DNA from: UA16 sp002292325 | GTDB taxonomy: Bacteria > Bacteroidota > Bacteroidia > Flavobacteriales_D > Sanyastnellaceae | Length of the DNA stretch: 64,000 nucleotides | NCBI GenBank assembly: GCA_943788645.1 | Contig: CALSRC010000015.1 | Span: forward strand, 1 to 64,000 | Direction of reading: 5' to 3' | Part shown: one piece after another, positions 52,745 through 62,446 of the stretch | How positions within the stretch are numbered: position 1 is the stretch's first letter | Layout: each line of letters starts with the position of its first letter | Translations under genes and position numbers: made by a program | The notes under the pieces: generated by a model | Database searches by the model: none | What the model was told of the DNA's origin: nothing | Seen by the model: the letters and a program-made list of their open reading frames with translations, nothing else

Positions 52745-53208
52745 TGAATGCATTCACTGTTCGGCAAATCACTGCTGCAGAAACAAGGCCTGTGCGACAC
52801 ATTGTATTGTGGCCGCACAAAGAGAATGTAGAGGAGTGTGTTATAGATGTGGATGCTGCACCCCACGCTCATCATGTTGGCGCATTCGATGAATCAGGAG
52901 TTCTTGTCGGAGTCTGTTCGATGTTCCATCAGCGGTCAGAACGCTTTCCAGGCGCCATCTCTTCGGACCAAAGAGTTTACCGGTTGCGGGTCATGGGAAC
53001 GTTAAACGAAGTCAGGGGGCAAGGAGCAGGAGCAGCAATCATTGATTATGCGTGTCAATGGTGTAAATCCAAAGGGGTGAATTGGATTTGGTGTGATGCC
53101 CGAGAAATTGCCTTTCCGTTTTATGAGAAACAGGGTTTTTCATTTCTGTCTGAGTTGTATGAAGTCCATCCCGTAGGACCACATAGGATGATGGCCAGGA
53201 AACTCTAA
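52741..53208 (+). CDS. GNAT-family acetyltransferase
   Basis: About 155 residues. The acetyl-CoA site is visible as LRVMGTLNEVRGQGAGAAIIDYA, and a later strand-helix pair with FYEKQGFSF is typical of the fold. Substrate unknown. The ATGATGA at its start overlaps the stop of the S4 gene. A promoter box for the next gene overlaps its stop codon. Confidence 0.88.
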   Translation: MMNAFTVRQITAAETRPVRHIVLWPHKENVEECVIDVDAAPHAHHVGAFDESGVLVGVCSMFHQRSERFPGAISSDQRVYRLRVMGTLNEVRGQGAGAAIIDYACQWCKSKGVNWIWCDAREIAFPFYEKQGFSFLSELYEVHPVGPHRMMARKL

Positions 53209-53213
53209 ATTTG
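53206..53213 (+). promoter_or_regulatory. Promoter -7 box TAAATTTG for the aminotransferase gene
   Basis: Exact TAnnTTTG match whose first three bases are the stop codon of the acetyltransferase gene; the ATG of the aminotransferase is 17 bases after the box. Confidence 0.5.
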
Positions 53214-53230
53214 CCACTCATTTTTTCGCC

Positions 53231-54448
53231 ATGCCTGAGATTTCAATGAAGGGGATTCAAATGCCCGACAGTCCAATTCGTAAGCTCACCCCGTTTGCCA
53301 ATGCGGCCAAAGAACGAGGGACGCACGTGATCCATTTGAACATTGGTCAGCCGGATATTGCTACACCCGTAGCGTCGATGGACGCCGTGCGGAATACAGA
53401 TCGGCAGGTATTGGAGTACAGCCCCAGTGAAGGGTTTGCGAGTTATCGGGATGGCCTTGCTCGGTATTATCGTGGGGTAGGTGTCGATGTGGAAGCCGAC
53501 CAGATTCTGGTCACGACCGGGGGATCGGAAGCACTGGTTTTCGCTTTTATGAGTTGCTTGAATCCAGGGGATGAGGTGATCATACCAGAGCCTTTTTATG
53601 CCAATTACAATGGCTTTGCGGCTTGGGCCGGAATTCAGATTGTCCCCGTAACTGCGCATCTGTCAGATGGGTTTGCCTTGCCACCTATGGCTCAATTTGA
53701 AGCTGCGATCACAGAGCGCACGAAAGGCATTTTGATCTGCAACCCGGGCAATCCCACGGGCACGAAATATGAGGATTCATCGCTTGTTGCGTTGGCGGAA
53801 TTGGTCAAGGCGCACGATTTGTTTCTCTTTTCGGATGAAGTTTACCGTGAATTCAGTTACGATGGGTCCATGGCCAAGAGCATTTTGACTGTGCCAGGAA
53901 TGGATGACCACGCCCTTGTGATTGACAGCGTCTCAAAACGTTACAGCATGTGTGGGGCTAGAATCGGAGCGCTGGTGACGCGCAATGAAGCCGTCCGAAA
54001 AGCGGCCATGAAGTTTGCCATGGCGAGGTTGAGCCCTCCAACGCTTGCTCAAATCGCGGCAGAGGCGGCATTGGATACCCCTTCGGCATATTTTGAGAAT
54101 GTTCGCAAGGAATACAAGTCCCGTCGTGATGCATTGGTGGAGGGGTTGCAGGGCATTTCAGGGGTCGAATGCCCCACGCCGGGGGGAGCATTTTATGCGG
54201 TTGCTCAACTTCCCATCGAAGATTCAGATCACTTTTGCCAATGGATGCTGGAATCGTTCAGTCATGATGGCCATACGGTGATGATGGCACCGAATACGGG
54301 GTTTTATGCTACTTCAGGGTTGGGCAAAAAAGAAGTGCGCATGGCTTACGTACTCGATGTGCCCGAGATCGAAAAAGCGGTGGCTTGTGTTAAGGCGGCT
54401 TTGGCCGTTTATCCATTTTCGATTGCCTCGAAGCAGGTTTCTGAATAG
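53231..54448 (+). CDS. PLP-dependent class I aminotransferase
   Basis: 405 residues, fold type I, AspB-like. Seen are HLNIGQPDIATP, YSPSEGFASYRDGLARYY, TTGGSEALVFAF, the CNPGNPTGT motif with the asparagine that contacts PLP, FSDEVYREFSYDG, and the Schiff-base lysine in SVSKRYSMCGARIG. It probably exchanges amino groups between aspartate or an aromatic amino acid and 2-oxoglutarate; the exact substrate cannot be told. Confidence 0.92.
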   Translation: MPEISMKGIQMPDSPIRKLTPFANAAKERGTHVIHLNIGQPDIATPVASMDAVRNTDRQVLEYSPSEGFASYRDGLARYYRGVGVDVEADQILVTTGGSEALVFAFMSCLNPGDEVIIPEPFYANYNGFAAWAGIQIVPVTAHLSDGFALPPMAQFEAAITERTKGILICNPGNPTGTKYEDSSLVALAELVKAHDLFLFSDEVYREFSYDGSMAKSILTVPGMDDHALVIDSVSKRYSMCGARIGALVTRNEAVRKAAMKFAMARLSPPTLAQIAAEAALDTPSAYFENVRKEYKSRRDALVEGLQGISGVECPTPGGAFYAVAQLPIEDSDHFCQWMLESFSHDGHTVMMAPNTGFYATSGLGKKEVRMAYVLDVPEIEKAVACVKAALAVYPFSIASKQVSE

Positions 54449-54516
54449 TTCAGGCTCCATAGTTTGGATGAGGTTGTAACTTTCGTCCTTCACTTCGCTC
54501 TATAAAGATCATTTGC

Positions 54517-57500
54517 ATGCGTGTATTTTTCACCTTTTTAGCACTCTCGCTTTTTTGTGGCTTCGGCACTGCTCAAGAAGCCGATACCACCTGGGTTCAG
54601 ACGTTCACTTGGGAAGAGCAAAACAATCCGCAAACGGCATATGACAGCCCCGGTCGGAGATGGTTCGACTTTCCGGCGTCAGACAACGATTCGACCTATC
54701 AAAAAGTGTTGATGTATTACACATTGAAATGTTTCGAGGATGGCACTGCTGGAGGGTTGGGCTATGCTTGCGGCGAGTGGGATTACTTGACGTACATGTA
54801 CCTGTTCGATCACACGGGTTTGCTGGATAGTAACCTGCTGACCCATCCGCATTGGTTGATTGATGACATGGATTTTATTGCCGATACGTTGATTATGGAG
54901 CCGGAATCCGTGCCAATGGATACAATCAGGTGGTCGTATCCATCTTTTGCCATGGAATCGGTCAATGAATCTTTTGAGCCAGTAGCATCTGATTCGATGT
55001 TTTTAAGCGCGCTGCCTTGGTTGGGAGCAGAGGATTCTCAACGCGGTCGAATCCAATGGCTGTGGACGGCTGACGAACTGAATGATATGGGATGGGATAG
55101 CACGAGCATTGCTGGATTGGATTGGCCTGCTATGGCCAATTTGAATGCTACCCGAGATGCTGCGCAATGGACTTTTTATTGGGTAGAAGCTGATTCTTTG
55201 GATGGTTTTTATGAAGGAACTCCGGTTGCCAGTTGCCTCGTTTCAGACGACCAAGATCCCGGGCGTTTTGTATTTGATTCTGGGCTTGTGTGGGACGGTG
55301 AAAGTCATTTGGTCGCCGAACTGAAGGTGTCTGCATCTGTTCCATTGGATTGGGCCGTGGAGGTTCCAACGCAGTCCAAACCCATGCAGACTTGGCAGGC
55401 CGGAACGGCCGGTCAATATGTGCATTTCGATGGCAATGATCGCCTTGAAGTGGACACGGATTGGTTGAATGAAATTGAGACTTCTGTTACCGTGGAATTT
55501 TGGCAGCGGGGTACAGCGGAATTTCAACCGGAGAATAACTCCATTTGCGAAGGGATGAATGCAAACAATCAACGCGAGATCAACATCCATTTGCCTTGGT
55601 CCAATGGCCGTGTTTATTGGGACGCTGGGTATGAAGGAGGGTACGATCGCATCGATCAAGCAGCGAATGCTTCGGATTACGAAGGCCGATGGAACCATTG
55701 GGCTTTTATCAAGGATGCAGAGGCAGGTACGATGTCCATCGTTCTCAATGGTAATGTGTTTCAATCCGGAACCGATAAAGACAATTACTTCGGAGATATG
55801 GTCCGATTCCACATCGGATGCAATGGCAATGGAGGAAATGATTACCGCGGAGATGTCGATGAGTTTCGCGTGTGGTCTGACGCCCTCACTGCTACCACCA
55901 TTGCGGAACATCGAGCTGCTCCAGTGGAAGAAAGTCATCCGAATTTCGAATCACTGATGATCAATCTGGAGATGGATCACAACGAAGAAATTGGGTCGAT
56001 TGGCGATGCTGATGGAGTTTACATGCACGGTGACGCTGGGGCATGGGATCATCTAGCTTCCGAGGCGTTTTGGCAACCAGGGGAGATGCCGGATTCGCAG
56101 CGACCTGTTCTTCATTGGTTTTCAGGAGATGCAAGCGTTGCGGAAGAGGTCGTTGTGGACCACATATCCCCCGTCCATCCCGTCAGCGTTGTAGAATGGT
56201 TGGTCGAGGGCAATGGGGTCCAGTGGCAAAGCTTGACCTATGGTTGGCCTGCCGATCAAATGACAACAACCAAGACTTCAGAAGGTGCCTTGCTCGCCTC
56301 GTATCCCATTGCAGGCGAATCCGAAGTATTCGTGAATGATACCCTTCAATATTATTCGCCGGCATTTGAAATGATTGATCGGTATGAATTGGCCCGCTAC
56401 ATCACACCCTATGGGATTGGGTTGACATTGGACGACGACGGGTGGACATGGGTCTTTGACGTATCGGACTATGCTCATTTGCTGAGAGATAGTGTTGAAT
56501 TGCAAGCTGGAAACTGGCAAGAGTTATTGGACATGCGATTCGCCTTCATTGAAGGTACCCCGCCAAGGGACGTCAAGCGGATGGATGCATTTTGGAAAGG
56601 ACAGTACAACCTCGCCTCATTCGACGGAAATGTTACGGATCACGTGTTCACTCCGGAGCCTGGTGAGGAAATGTTCCGGTTGAAGACCCGTGCGAGCGGA
56701 CACGGTTTTGGTTCGGGAAATAACTGCGGAGAATTTTGCTTTAACACGCACTCGGTGCAGGTAAATGGCGGAAACACAGTGGAGTTGGGAAATCATGCGC
56801 GAATGCGCTGACAATGCACTCTACCCTCAGGGCGGCACGTGGATCTATGATCGAGCGGGTTGGTGTCCAGGTGCCGTAGTGGATACCAAAAATTTTGAAT
56901 TGTACTCCCTTGGTAGAGGGACAGGATGAATTTTCTGTCGATTATGACATCACCTATGACCCCGATGGGAATTACCGATTTGAGGGCCAGGTTGTGGCGT
57001 ATGGTGCTCCGAATATGAGCTATGATGTAGAAATTTCTCAAATTCTGGCGCCATCAGATGATAAACTCGAATCCCGCTGGAATCCAATTTGCGAATCGCC
57101 GAAAGTTCGCATTCGAAACAACGGTTCAGAAACACTGACTTCCTGTGTGTTTAGCTACGGAGTGAGCGGGGGAGCCCAGGTGACCTACGAATGGACTGGA
57201 GAGTTGGGCTTTTTGGAAACTGCAGAAGTTGATCTGCCATATGAAGATCCCGCGCTTTGGGAAGGAGATGAGGACGATTTGGTTGTGTTTGATGTATCCG
57301 TTAATCAACCCAATGGGATGGTGGATGAAGAGATTCGAAACAATTCAGGCAGTTCTCATTTTCATCGTGTTCCGACCTGGTCTTACACAGATTTGGACGA
57401 TAACCGCCTCATTGTATGGACCAAAAACGAATTCAATCCCGTGGGAGACGACTGTCGAGTTGTTGGACGGCGCTGGCAATGTTGTTTGGGAGCGTGGTTA

Positions 57501-58005
57501 CCCGACAGCGAACACCACGTACCGAGATACTTTAGCGTTGAACCAAGGTTGCTATCGCTTTACGATAAATGATTCAGGAGATGATGGGCAAAGCTTTTGG
57601 GCGAATTCGGATGGGAGCGGTTACACGCGTTTGAAGAAAGTGGCGGGTGGAAACTTCATCAACTTCGAGCCGGATTTTGGTAAATACATTTCACAGGCCT
57701 TTTTCTTTCAAACGAACATAGTCGCCGTGGAGGAACAGCTTCCATCAGTGGAACAAGGCTTTTCTGTTTTTCCGAATCCATCTGATGGTGAATTCCAGGT
57801 GAAGCTCACGGGTTTCTCTGCAGGAAGTCGTTTGGAATGGGCTTGCTATGATGCCATGGGGCGCATTGTGAGAACTGGTCGATGGACCGCTTTGAATCAG
57901 GGGTTGTTGATCTGTGATCTGCGCGGCTTAAAACCGGGCACTTACGCCGTCTCCGCAGTAGGTGACTCCGGTCATAAACTGACAAATTGGATTCAGATTT
58001 ACTAA
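54517..58005 (+). CDS. PNGase F-like protein with LamG insert and T9SS sorting domain, frame-broken three times
   Basis: Joined length about 1160 residues. Signal peptide (VFFTFLALSLFCGFGTAQ). An N-terminal PNGase F-type part has YACGEWDYLTYMYLFDHTG; a LamG/concanavalin-like domain is inserted (YVHFDGNDRLEVDTDWLN to RGDVDEFRVWSDALTATT); then the PNGase F C-terminal signature WEIMRECADNALYPQ followed by GGTWIYDRAGWCPG. The end is a type IX sorting domain (FSVFPNPSDGEFQV, LRGLKPGTYAVS). Relatives remove N-glycans from glycoproteins. Extra bases at 56785, about 56900 and 57441 split the frame. The protein should be secreted or surface-bound. Confidence 0.88.
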
Positions 58006-58016
58006 ATCTTGTAGTT

Positions 58017-58037
58017 ACCCCCTATTAATTCGGGGGT
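58017..58037 (+). terminator. Weak hairpin after the PNGase F-like gene
   Basis: ACCCCC and GGGGGT pair around a nine-base AT-rich loop, 12 bases after the stop. No continuous T-run follows, so termination here is uncertain. Confidence 0.35.
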
Positions 58038-58088
58038 GTGTTGGTAATTTTTATTGTTTTGGGCGGATGATCTCCAAAAATATGGGGG

Positions 58089-58096
58089 TACATTTG
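58089..58096 (+). promoter_or_regulatory. Promoter -7 box TACATTTG for glutamine synthetase
   Basis: Exact TAnnTTTG match, 22 bases ahead of the ATG at 58119. No clear nitrogen-control site is recognisable around it. Confidence 0.6.
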
Positions 58097-58118
58097 ACAA
58101 TCCTTAAAAATTATCAAA

Positions 58119-60305
58119 ATGAGTATTTCGCGTAAGCAGGCCTTGCAAGATGTTTTGGAGAGAACTCCGCGCATCGTCGAACGCCCGGATAACAAGATTT
58201 CCAACTATTACGGAGAGAATGTTTTCAACCTGAGCCGGATGCGTGAATACCTCACGGACGAGGCTTGCGATGGAATTGTCGACGCGATGGAGAATCACAC
58301 ACCGATTAGCCGAGCAATTGCCGACCAGGTCGCATCGGCCATGAAGGAGTGGGCAATTTCACGAGGTGCTACGCACTATACGCACTGGTTTCAGCCGTTG
58401 ACAGGAGCTACAGCCGAAAAGCACGACAGCTTTATCACGCCGGTAGCCAATGGACAAGTCATCGAAAAGTTTGATGGAACGCTGCTCGTTCAACAAGAGC
58501 CTGATGCGAGCTCATTTCCAAACGGTGGCATTCGCAACACCTTTGAGGCAAGAGGGTATACGCTCTGGGATCCGACATCACCTGCGTTTGTGTGGGGAGA
58601 AACATTGTGCATTCCTACCATTTTCATTAGCTACACCGGATTTGCACTGGACAATAAGACTCCATTGCTCAAAGCGTTGGCGCGTGTTGACGAAGCGGCG
58701 ACCTCCGTGTGCCAATATTTCGACAAGAATGTGACCAAGGTTGTTGCGACTCTCGGCTGGGAACAAGAATATTTCCTCGTTGACAAGGCGTTGCATGCGG
58801 CGCGCCCGGATTTGCAGATGACTGGGCGAGCTATTTTTGGCGCAACACCGGCGAAAGGGCAGCAACTGGATGACCATTACTTTGGCAGCATCCCCGCACG
58901 AGCTACTGCCTTCATGAAGGAGTTTGAATTAGAGTGCCACAAATTGGGCATCCCTGTGACAACGCGCCACAACGAAGTCGCGCCAAACCAATTTGAATGT
59001 GCACCGGTCTTTGAAGAGGCGAACTTGGCCAATGACCATAACCTGATGTTGATGGAGGTGCTTGAGCAAGTTGCACGTAAGCACCATTTCAGGGTTTTGC
59101 TGCACGAGAAACCTTACCCAGGACTCAACGGCTCGGGTAAGCATAACAATTGGTCTCTCGGAACCAACACCGGCGTGAATCTGTTGAAACCGGGGAACAA
59201 CCCCAAGACCAACTTGCGGTTTCTGACCTTCTTCGTCAATACGCTTGCTGCATTGGAGAAGCACGCTGACATTGTTCGAGCATGCATTGCTTCGGTTGGA
59301 AATGACCATCGATTGGGAGCGAACGAAGCTCCGCCGGCGATCATTAGCGCGTTCATTGGTTCGCAGTTGTCCGAGTTACTCGATGCGCTTGAGAAGAGCA
59401 TTAAGGCTGGCAAGCTGACGCCAGAGGACAAAACGGCTTTGAAACTCGAGATTGGGCGGATTCCGGAAGTGCTGCTGGATAACACGGACCGAAATCGAAC
59501 GTCTCCATTTGCGTTTACCGGCAACAAATTTGAGCTTCGCGCAGTGGGCAGTACAGCGAATTGCGCTGTTCCAATGACCGTATTGAACACCATCGTAGCA
59601 GAGCAACTGACAGCTTTTAAAGTGGCGGTAGACGGACGGATTGAAGGTGGCGACAAAAAAGATGATGCGATTCTCAAGGAATTGCAGAAGCTCATTGCGC
59701 AAAGCAAAGCGATTCGATTTGAGGGAAATGGATACTCAGATGATTGGGTCAAAGAAGCCAAAAAGCGTGGGTTATCCAATTTGAAGAATACGCCGGAAGC
59801 GCTAGAGGTGCTCAACCGAAAAGAGGTTGTTGAGTTGTTCGAGTCACAGGGTGTTCTCCGCAAAGAGGAGGTCGCGGCCCGTGTGGAAGTTGAACTCGAG
59901 AATTACATCATGAAGCGCCAAATTGAGTGCCGTGTTTTGATGAATATGAGTCGCAATATGATTTTGCCAGCGGCCGTGCGTTTCCAAAATGGGCTCTTGA
60001 CCAACGTTGGTCAGCTCAGTGAAGTTCTTGGAAAAGAGTCAGGAAAATACTCTGAAGCTCAAGTGCAACTGATCAAAAAAGCGGGACAACTCATCCAAGA
60101 TTTGCATGTTGGATGCAATAAGCTGGAGGCCGTTCACGATAAAGCCGAATCGGGAAAAACACTGATGGCGAATGCCCAAATGTTTGCGGAACAGGTGGTT
60201 CCCAATATGGATCTCGTCGCGGATGTGTGTTCTCAATTGGAGACACTTGTTGACGATGCGGATTGGCCGCTTCCGAAATTCTCGGAATTATTGTTCACGC
60301 GATAA
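58119..60305 (+). CDS. Glutamine synthetase type III
   Basis: 728 residues, the length of the large GSIII class that is usual in Bacteroidota (glnN in some genomes). It makes glutamine from glutamate, ammonia and ATP as a large homo-oligomer. Motifs seen: ATHYTHWFQPLTGATAEKHD near residue 95, GWEQEYFLVDKAL, TTRHNEVAPNQFECAPVF, LHEKPYPGLNGSGKHNNWSL and RTSPFAFTGNKFELRAVGS. The adenylylation site of type I enzymes is absent, as expected. Its own promoter and terminator suggest a single-gene transcript. Confidence 0.96.
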   Translation: MSISRKQALQDVLERTPRIVERPDNKISNYYGENVFNLSRMREYLTDEACDGIVDAMENHTPISRAIADQVASAMKEWAISRGATHYTHWFQPLTGATAEKHDSFITPVANGQVIEKFDGTLLVQQEPDASSFPNGGIRNTFEARGYTLWDPTSPAFVWGETLCIPTIFISYTGFALDNKTPLLKALARVDEAATSVCQYFDKNVTKVVATLGWEQEYFLVDKALHAARPDLQMTGRAIFGATPAKGQQLDDHYFGSIPARATAFMKEFELECHKLGIPVTTRHNEVAPNQFECAPVFEEANLANDHNLMLMEVLEQVARKHHFRVLLHEKPYPGLNGSGKHNNWSLGTNTGVNLLKPGNNPKTNLRFLTFFVNTLAALEKHADIVRACIASVGNDHRLGANEAPPAIISAFIGSQLSELLDALEKSIKAGKLTPEDKTALKLEIGRIPEVLLDNTDRNRTSPFAFTGNKFELRAVGSTANCAVPMTVLNTIVAEQLTAFKVAVDGRIEGGDKKDDAILKELQKLIAQSKAIRFEGNGYSDDWVKEAKKRGLSNLKNTPEALEVLNRKEVVELFESQGVLRKEEVAARVEVELENYIMKRQIECRVLMNMSRNMILPAAVRFQNGLLTNVGQLSEVLGKESGKYSEAQVQLIKKAGQLIQDLHVGCNKLEAVHDKAESGKTLMANAQMFAEQVVPNMDLVADVCSQLETLVDDADWPLPKFSELLFTR

Positions 60306-60330
60306 AATTTCACCACTTGGGGGAGATCTG

Positions 60331-60361
60331 AAAACGGCCGGGTTAATTCCGGTCGTTTTTC
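60331..60361 (+). terminator. Intrinsic terminator after glutamine synthetase
   Basis: AAAACGGCCGG (60331-60341) pairs with CCGGTCGTTTT (60349-60359), one G-T pair, seven-base loop, followed by further T. Confidence 0.85.
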
Positions 60362-60441
60362 GTTTGACCTTTTGTCAAGGAGGTTGCTTCTGATTGCCGT
60401 CTTTGCCTTACATTCGGGAATTGATTTTTAAGCGTTACGAA

Positions 60442-62442
60442 ATGCACAACTACCTGCAAGCTTGTTGGACACGGACCGCCTTGGTCGGTTTATTCATAAT
60501 CTTTACGACGGGATTCATTTCTGCTCAAGGCGATTTGTCGGCTGAGGCGGATTTGGCTTACGCACGTGGAGCCTACAGTACTTCGCTCCAAGAGTACATA
60601 AAAGTTTACCCTAAGGTCAAACAAATTGATGAAAAGGGCCGCATCGCCTTCATGGCGGGTGAAAGCTTTCTAAAATTGATGGAGCCTGCTGGAGCGGAAG
60701 AATGGTATGAAAAAGCCTTGGGCTTACGCTATGGTTCAGATAATCCAGAAGTCTATTTGCACTATGGTCAAGCCATGAGCATGCAACAGGAATTTGATGA
60801 AGCCATTGAATGGTACATCGCATTTAAAGAAAACGGAGGAGATCCCTCGTTGGCTGATCAATTGATTGCCCAGGCCGATGACGATGCATTGGAATTAATG
60901 GAGCCATCAAGTCGGTACATCGTGGATAATTTGCTGCGGTTGAATTCTACGAGTTACGATTACGGTGTGGGATTCGCCTCTAAGAAGTCGGATAAAATTG
61001 TTTTCTCTTCTTCACGAGAATCTGCTACAGGGTCGGGAGAGGACCCCATTACAGGTGAGCGCTACATGGATTTGTTTTCTGCAGAGCAGGATAAGAAAGA
61101 AAACTGGAGCACCCCTGAGCCCCTCAACTCGACCATCAATACGGAGTACAATGAAGGAACTGTTACGTTTGACAAGAAATACCGTCAGATTTACTTCACT
61201 CGCTGCATCTCCGACGAGGATAATTCCTATGCCTGTGACATTTACCGATCGAGTACGATGGGCAATAAATATGGTCCTTCTGAGGTGGTTGAGCTGATTA
61301 ACCGCGATGAGAATGACAGTTCTCAGGTGGGTCACCCTTGTTTTACTATAGACAATGACTACCTGATGTTTGTGTCGGACATGCCTGGTGGATTTGGCGG
61401 AAAAGACCTGTGGTATGTTGCATATGACGACAAGGAAGATACATTTGGTGAACCTGTGAACATGGGCCCCAATGTCAATTCAGCAGGCGATGAAATGTTT
61501 CCTGCCATGCGATATGACGGCGCATTATACTATTCCTCCACAACGTTAGGAAAAATGGGTGGATTGGATATCGTGCGGGCGATGGCAGCTGAAGGGACGA
61601 TGCAATTCCAAAAGGCAGAGCCTATGCCTTATCCAATCAATAGCAGCAACGACGATTTCAGTCTTGTCTTCCGAGATAATGAAGACAGTGGCATCTTTAC
61701 CTCTGGCCGCACAGGGGGCAAGGGAAAGGATGATTTGTACTCATTTCGCCTGCCTGAAATGGAATTCTGCTATCAAGGAGATGTCTTCGACTCCTACACG
61801 GGAAACCCACTTGGGGCGACGGTTGTGGTCAACGGTTCCAACGGAGATTCCTTTACCTTGACCGCGGACGGTGATGGAACGTTTGCCCTCTGTGACAAAG
61901 AGATTAAAGGCAATACAACGTACGATGTGGAAGTGAATTACGAGGGTTACATCGTGACGGGTGATCGGTTTACAACAGTAGGCTTGAGCAACAGCACGAC
62001 CATGACCCGAGAATTCCCAATGAAGGAAGTCGTCTTGGACGTCGAATACGACATGCCACTGGTTTTGTATCCGTTCAATGAGTCAGAACTGCTGATCAAT
62101 GCAGAAGTAAATAGCGCGGATTCACTGAACTATCTCTTGAGCATCATGGAGCGGAATGAGACGTTTGTCATCCAATTGGAATCTCACACGGATAGCCGTG
62201 GAAATGCTACTTACAACAAAGAGCTTTCACAAAAACGCGCCCAGACGTGTGTGGATTATTTGATAGGACGTGGAGTTGCCCGGGATCGCCTTGAAGCAGC
62301 TGGTCTGGGTAAAGAACGCCTGCTGATTTCTGATGCAGAAATCGCCAAGATGTCTTCCGAAGATGAAAAGGAAAGAGCGCATCAAGCGAACCGCCGGACG
62401 GTATTTAGAATCTTGCGTTTCGACTATCAACCTGGAAACTAA
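60442..62442 (+). CDS. PorE-like T9SS periplasmic protein (TPR, propeller, CRD, OmpA)
   Basis: About 667 residues. Signal peptide near residues 10-30 (ALVGLFIIFTTGFISAQ), TPR units (AEEWYEKALGLRYGSDNPEVYL), a PD40-type beta-propeller (KIVFSSSRESATGSG; YLMFVSDMPGGFGGKDLWY), a carboxypeptidase regulatory-like domain (GDVFDSYTGNPLGATVVV) and an OmpA peptidoglycan-binding domain (QLESHTDSRGNATYNKELSQKRA). This domain order is that of PorE, which ties the type IX secretion motor to the cell wall. Some non-secretion OmpA proteins share it, so the identity is likely, not certain. The ATG at 60442 is chosen; a TTG at 60394 is in frame. Confidence 0.85.
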   Translation: MHNYLQACWTRTALVGLFIIFTTGFISAQGDLSAEADLAYARGAYSTSLQEYIKVYPKVKQIDEKGRIAFMAGESFLKLMEPAGAEEWYEKALGLRYGSDNPEVYLHYGQAMSMQQEFDEAIEWYIAFKENGGDPSLADQLIAQADDDALELMEPSSRYIVDNLLRLNSTSYDYGVGFASKKSDKIVFSSSRESATGSGEDPITGERYMDLFSAEQDKKENWSTPEPLNSTINTEYNEGTVTFDKKYRQIYFTRCISDEDNSYACDIYRSSTMGNKYGPSEVVELINRDENDSSQVGHPCFTIDNDYLMFVSDMPGGFGGKDLWYVAYDDKEDTFGEPVNMGPNVNSAGDEMFPAMRYDGALYYSSTTLGKMGGLDIVRAMAAEGTMQFQKAEPMPYPINSSNDDFSLVFRDNEDSGIFTSGRTGGKGKDDLYSFRLPEMEFCYQGDVFDSYTGNPLGATVVVNGSNGDSFTLTADGDGTFALCDKEIKGNTTYDVEVNYEGYIVTGDRFTTVGLSNSTTMTREFPMKEVVLDVEYDMPLVLYPFNESELLINAEVNSADSLNYLLSIMERNETFVIQLESHTDSRGNATYNKELSQKRAQTCVDYLIGRGVARDRLEAAGLGKERLLISDAEIAKMSSEDEKERAHQANRRTVFRILRFDYQPGN

Positions 62443-62446
62443 TTAA

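Noticed and set aside
1..58005. Genome-wide programmed +1 frameshifting as an explanation for the broken genes
   Set aside because: The break sites share no slippery sequence or stop-codon context, some are missing-base breaks, and many sit in homopolymers; sequencing error is simpler.
59114..59863. A 249-residue minus-strand frame opposite glutamine synthetase
   Set aside because: Serine-rich antisense reading of a highly conserved gene; no domain.
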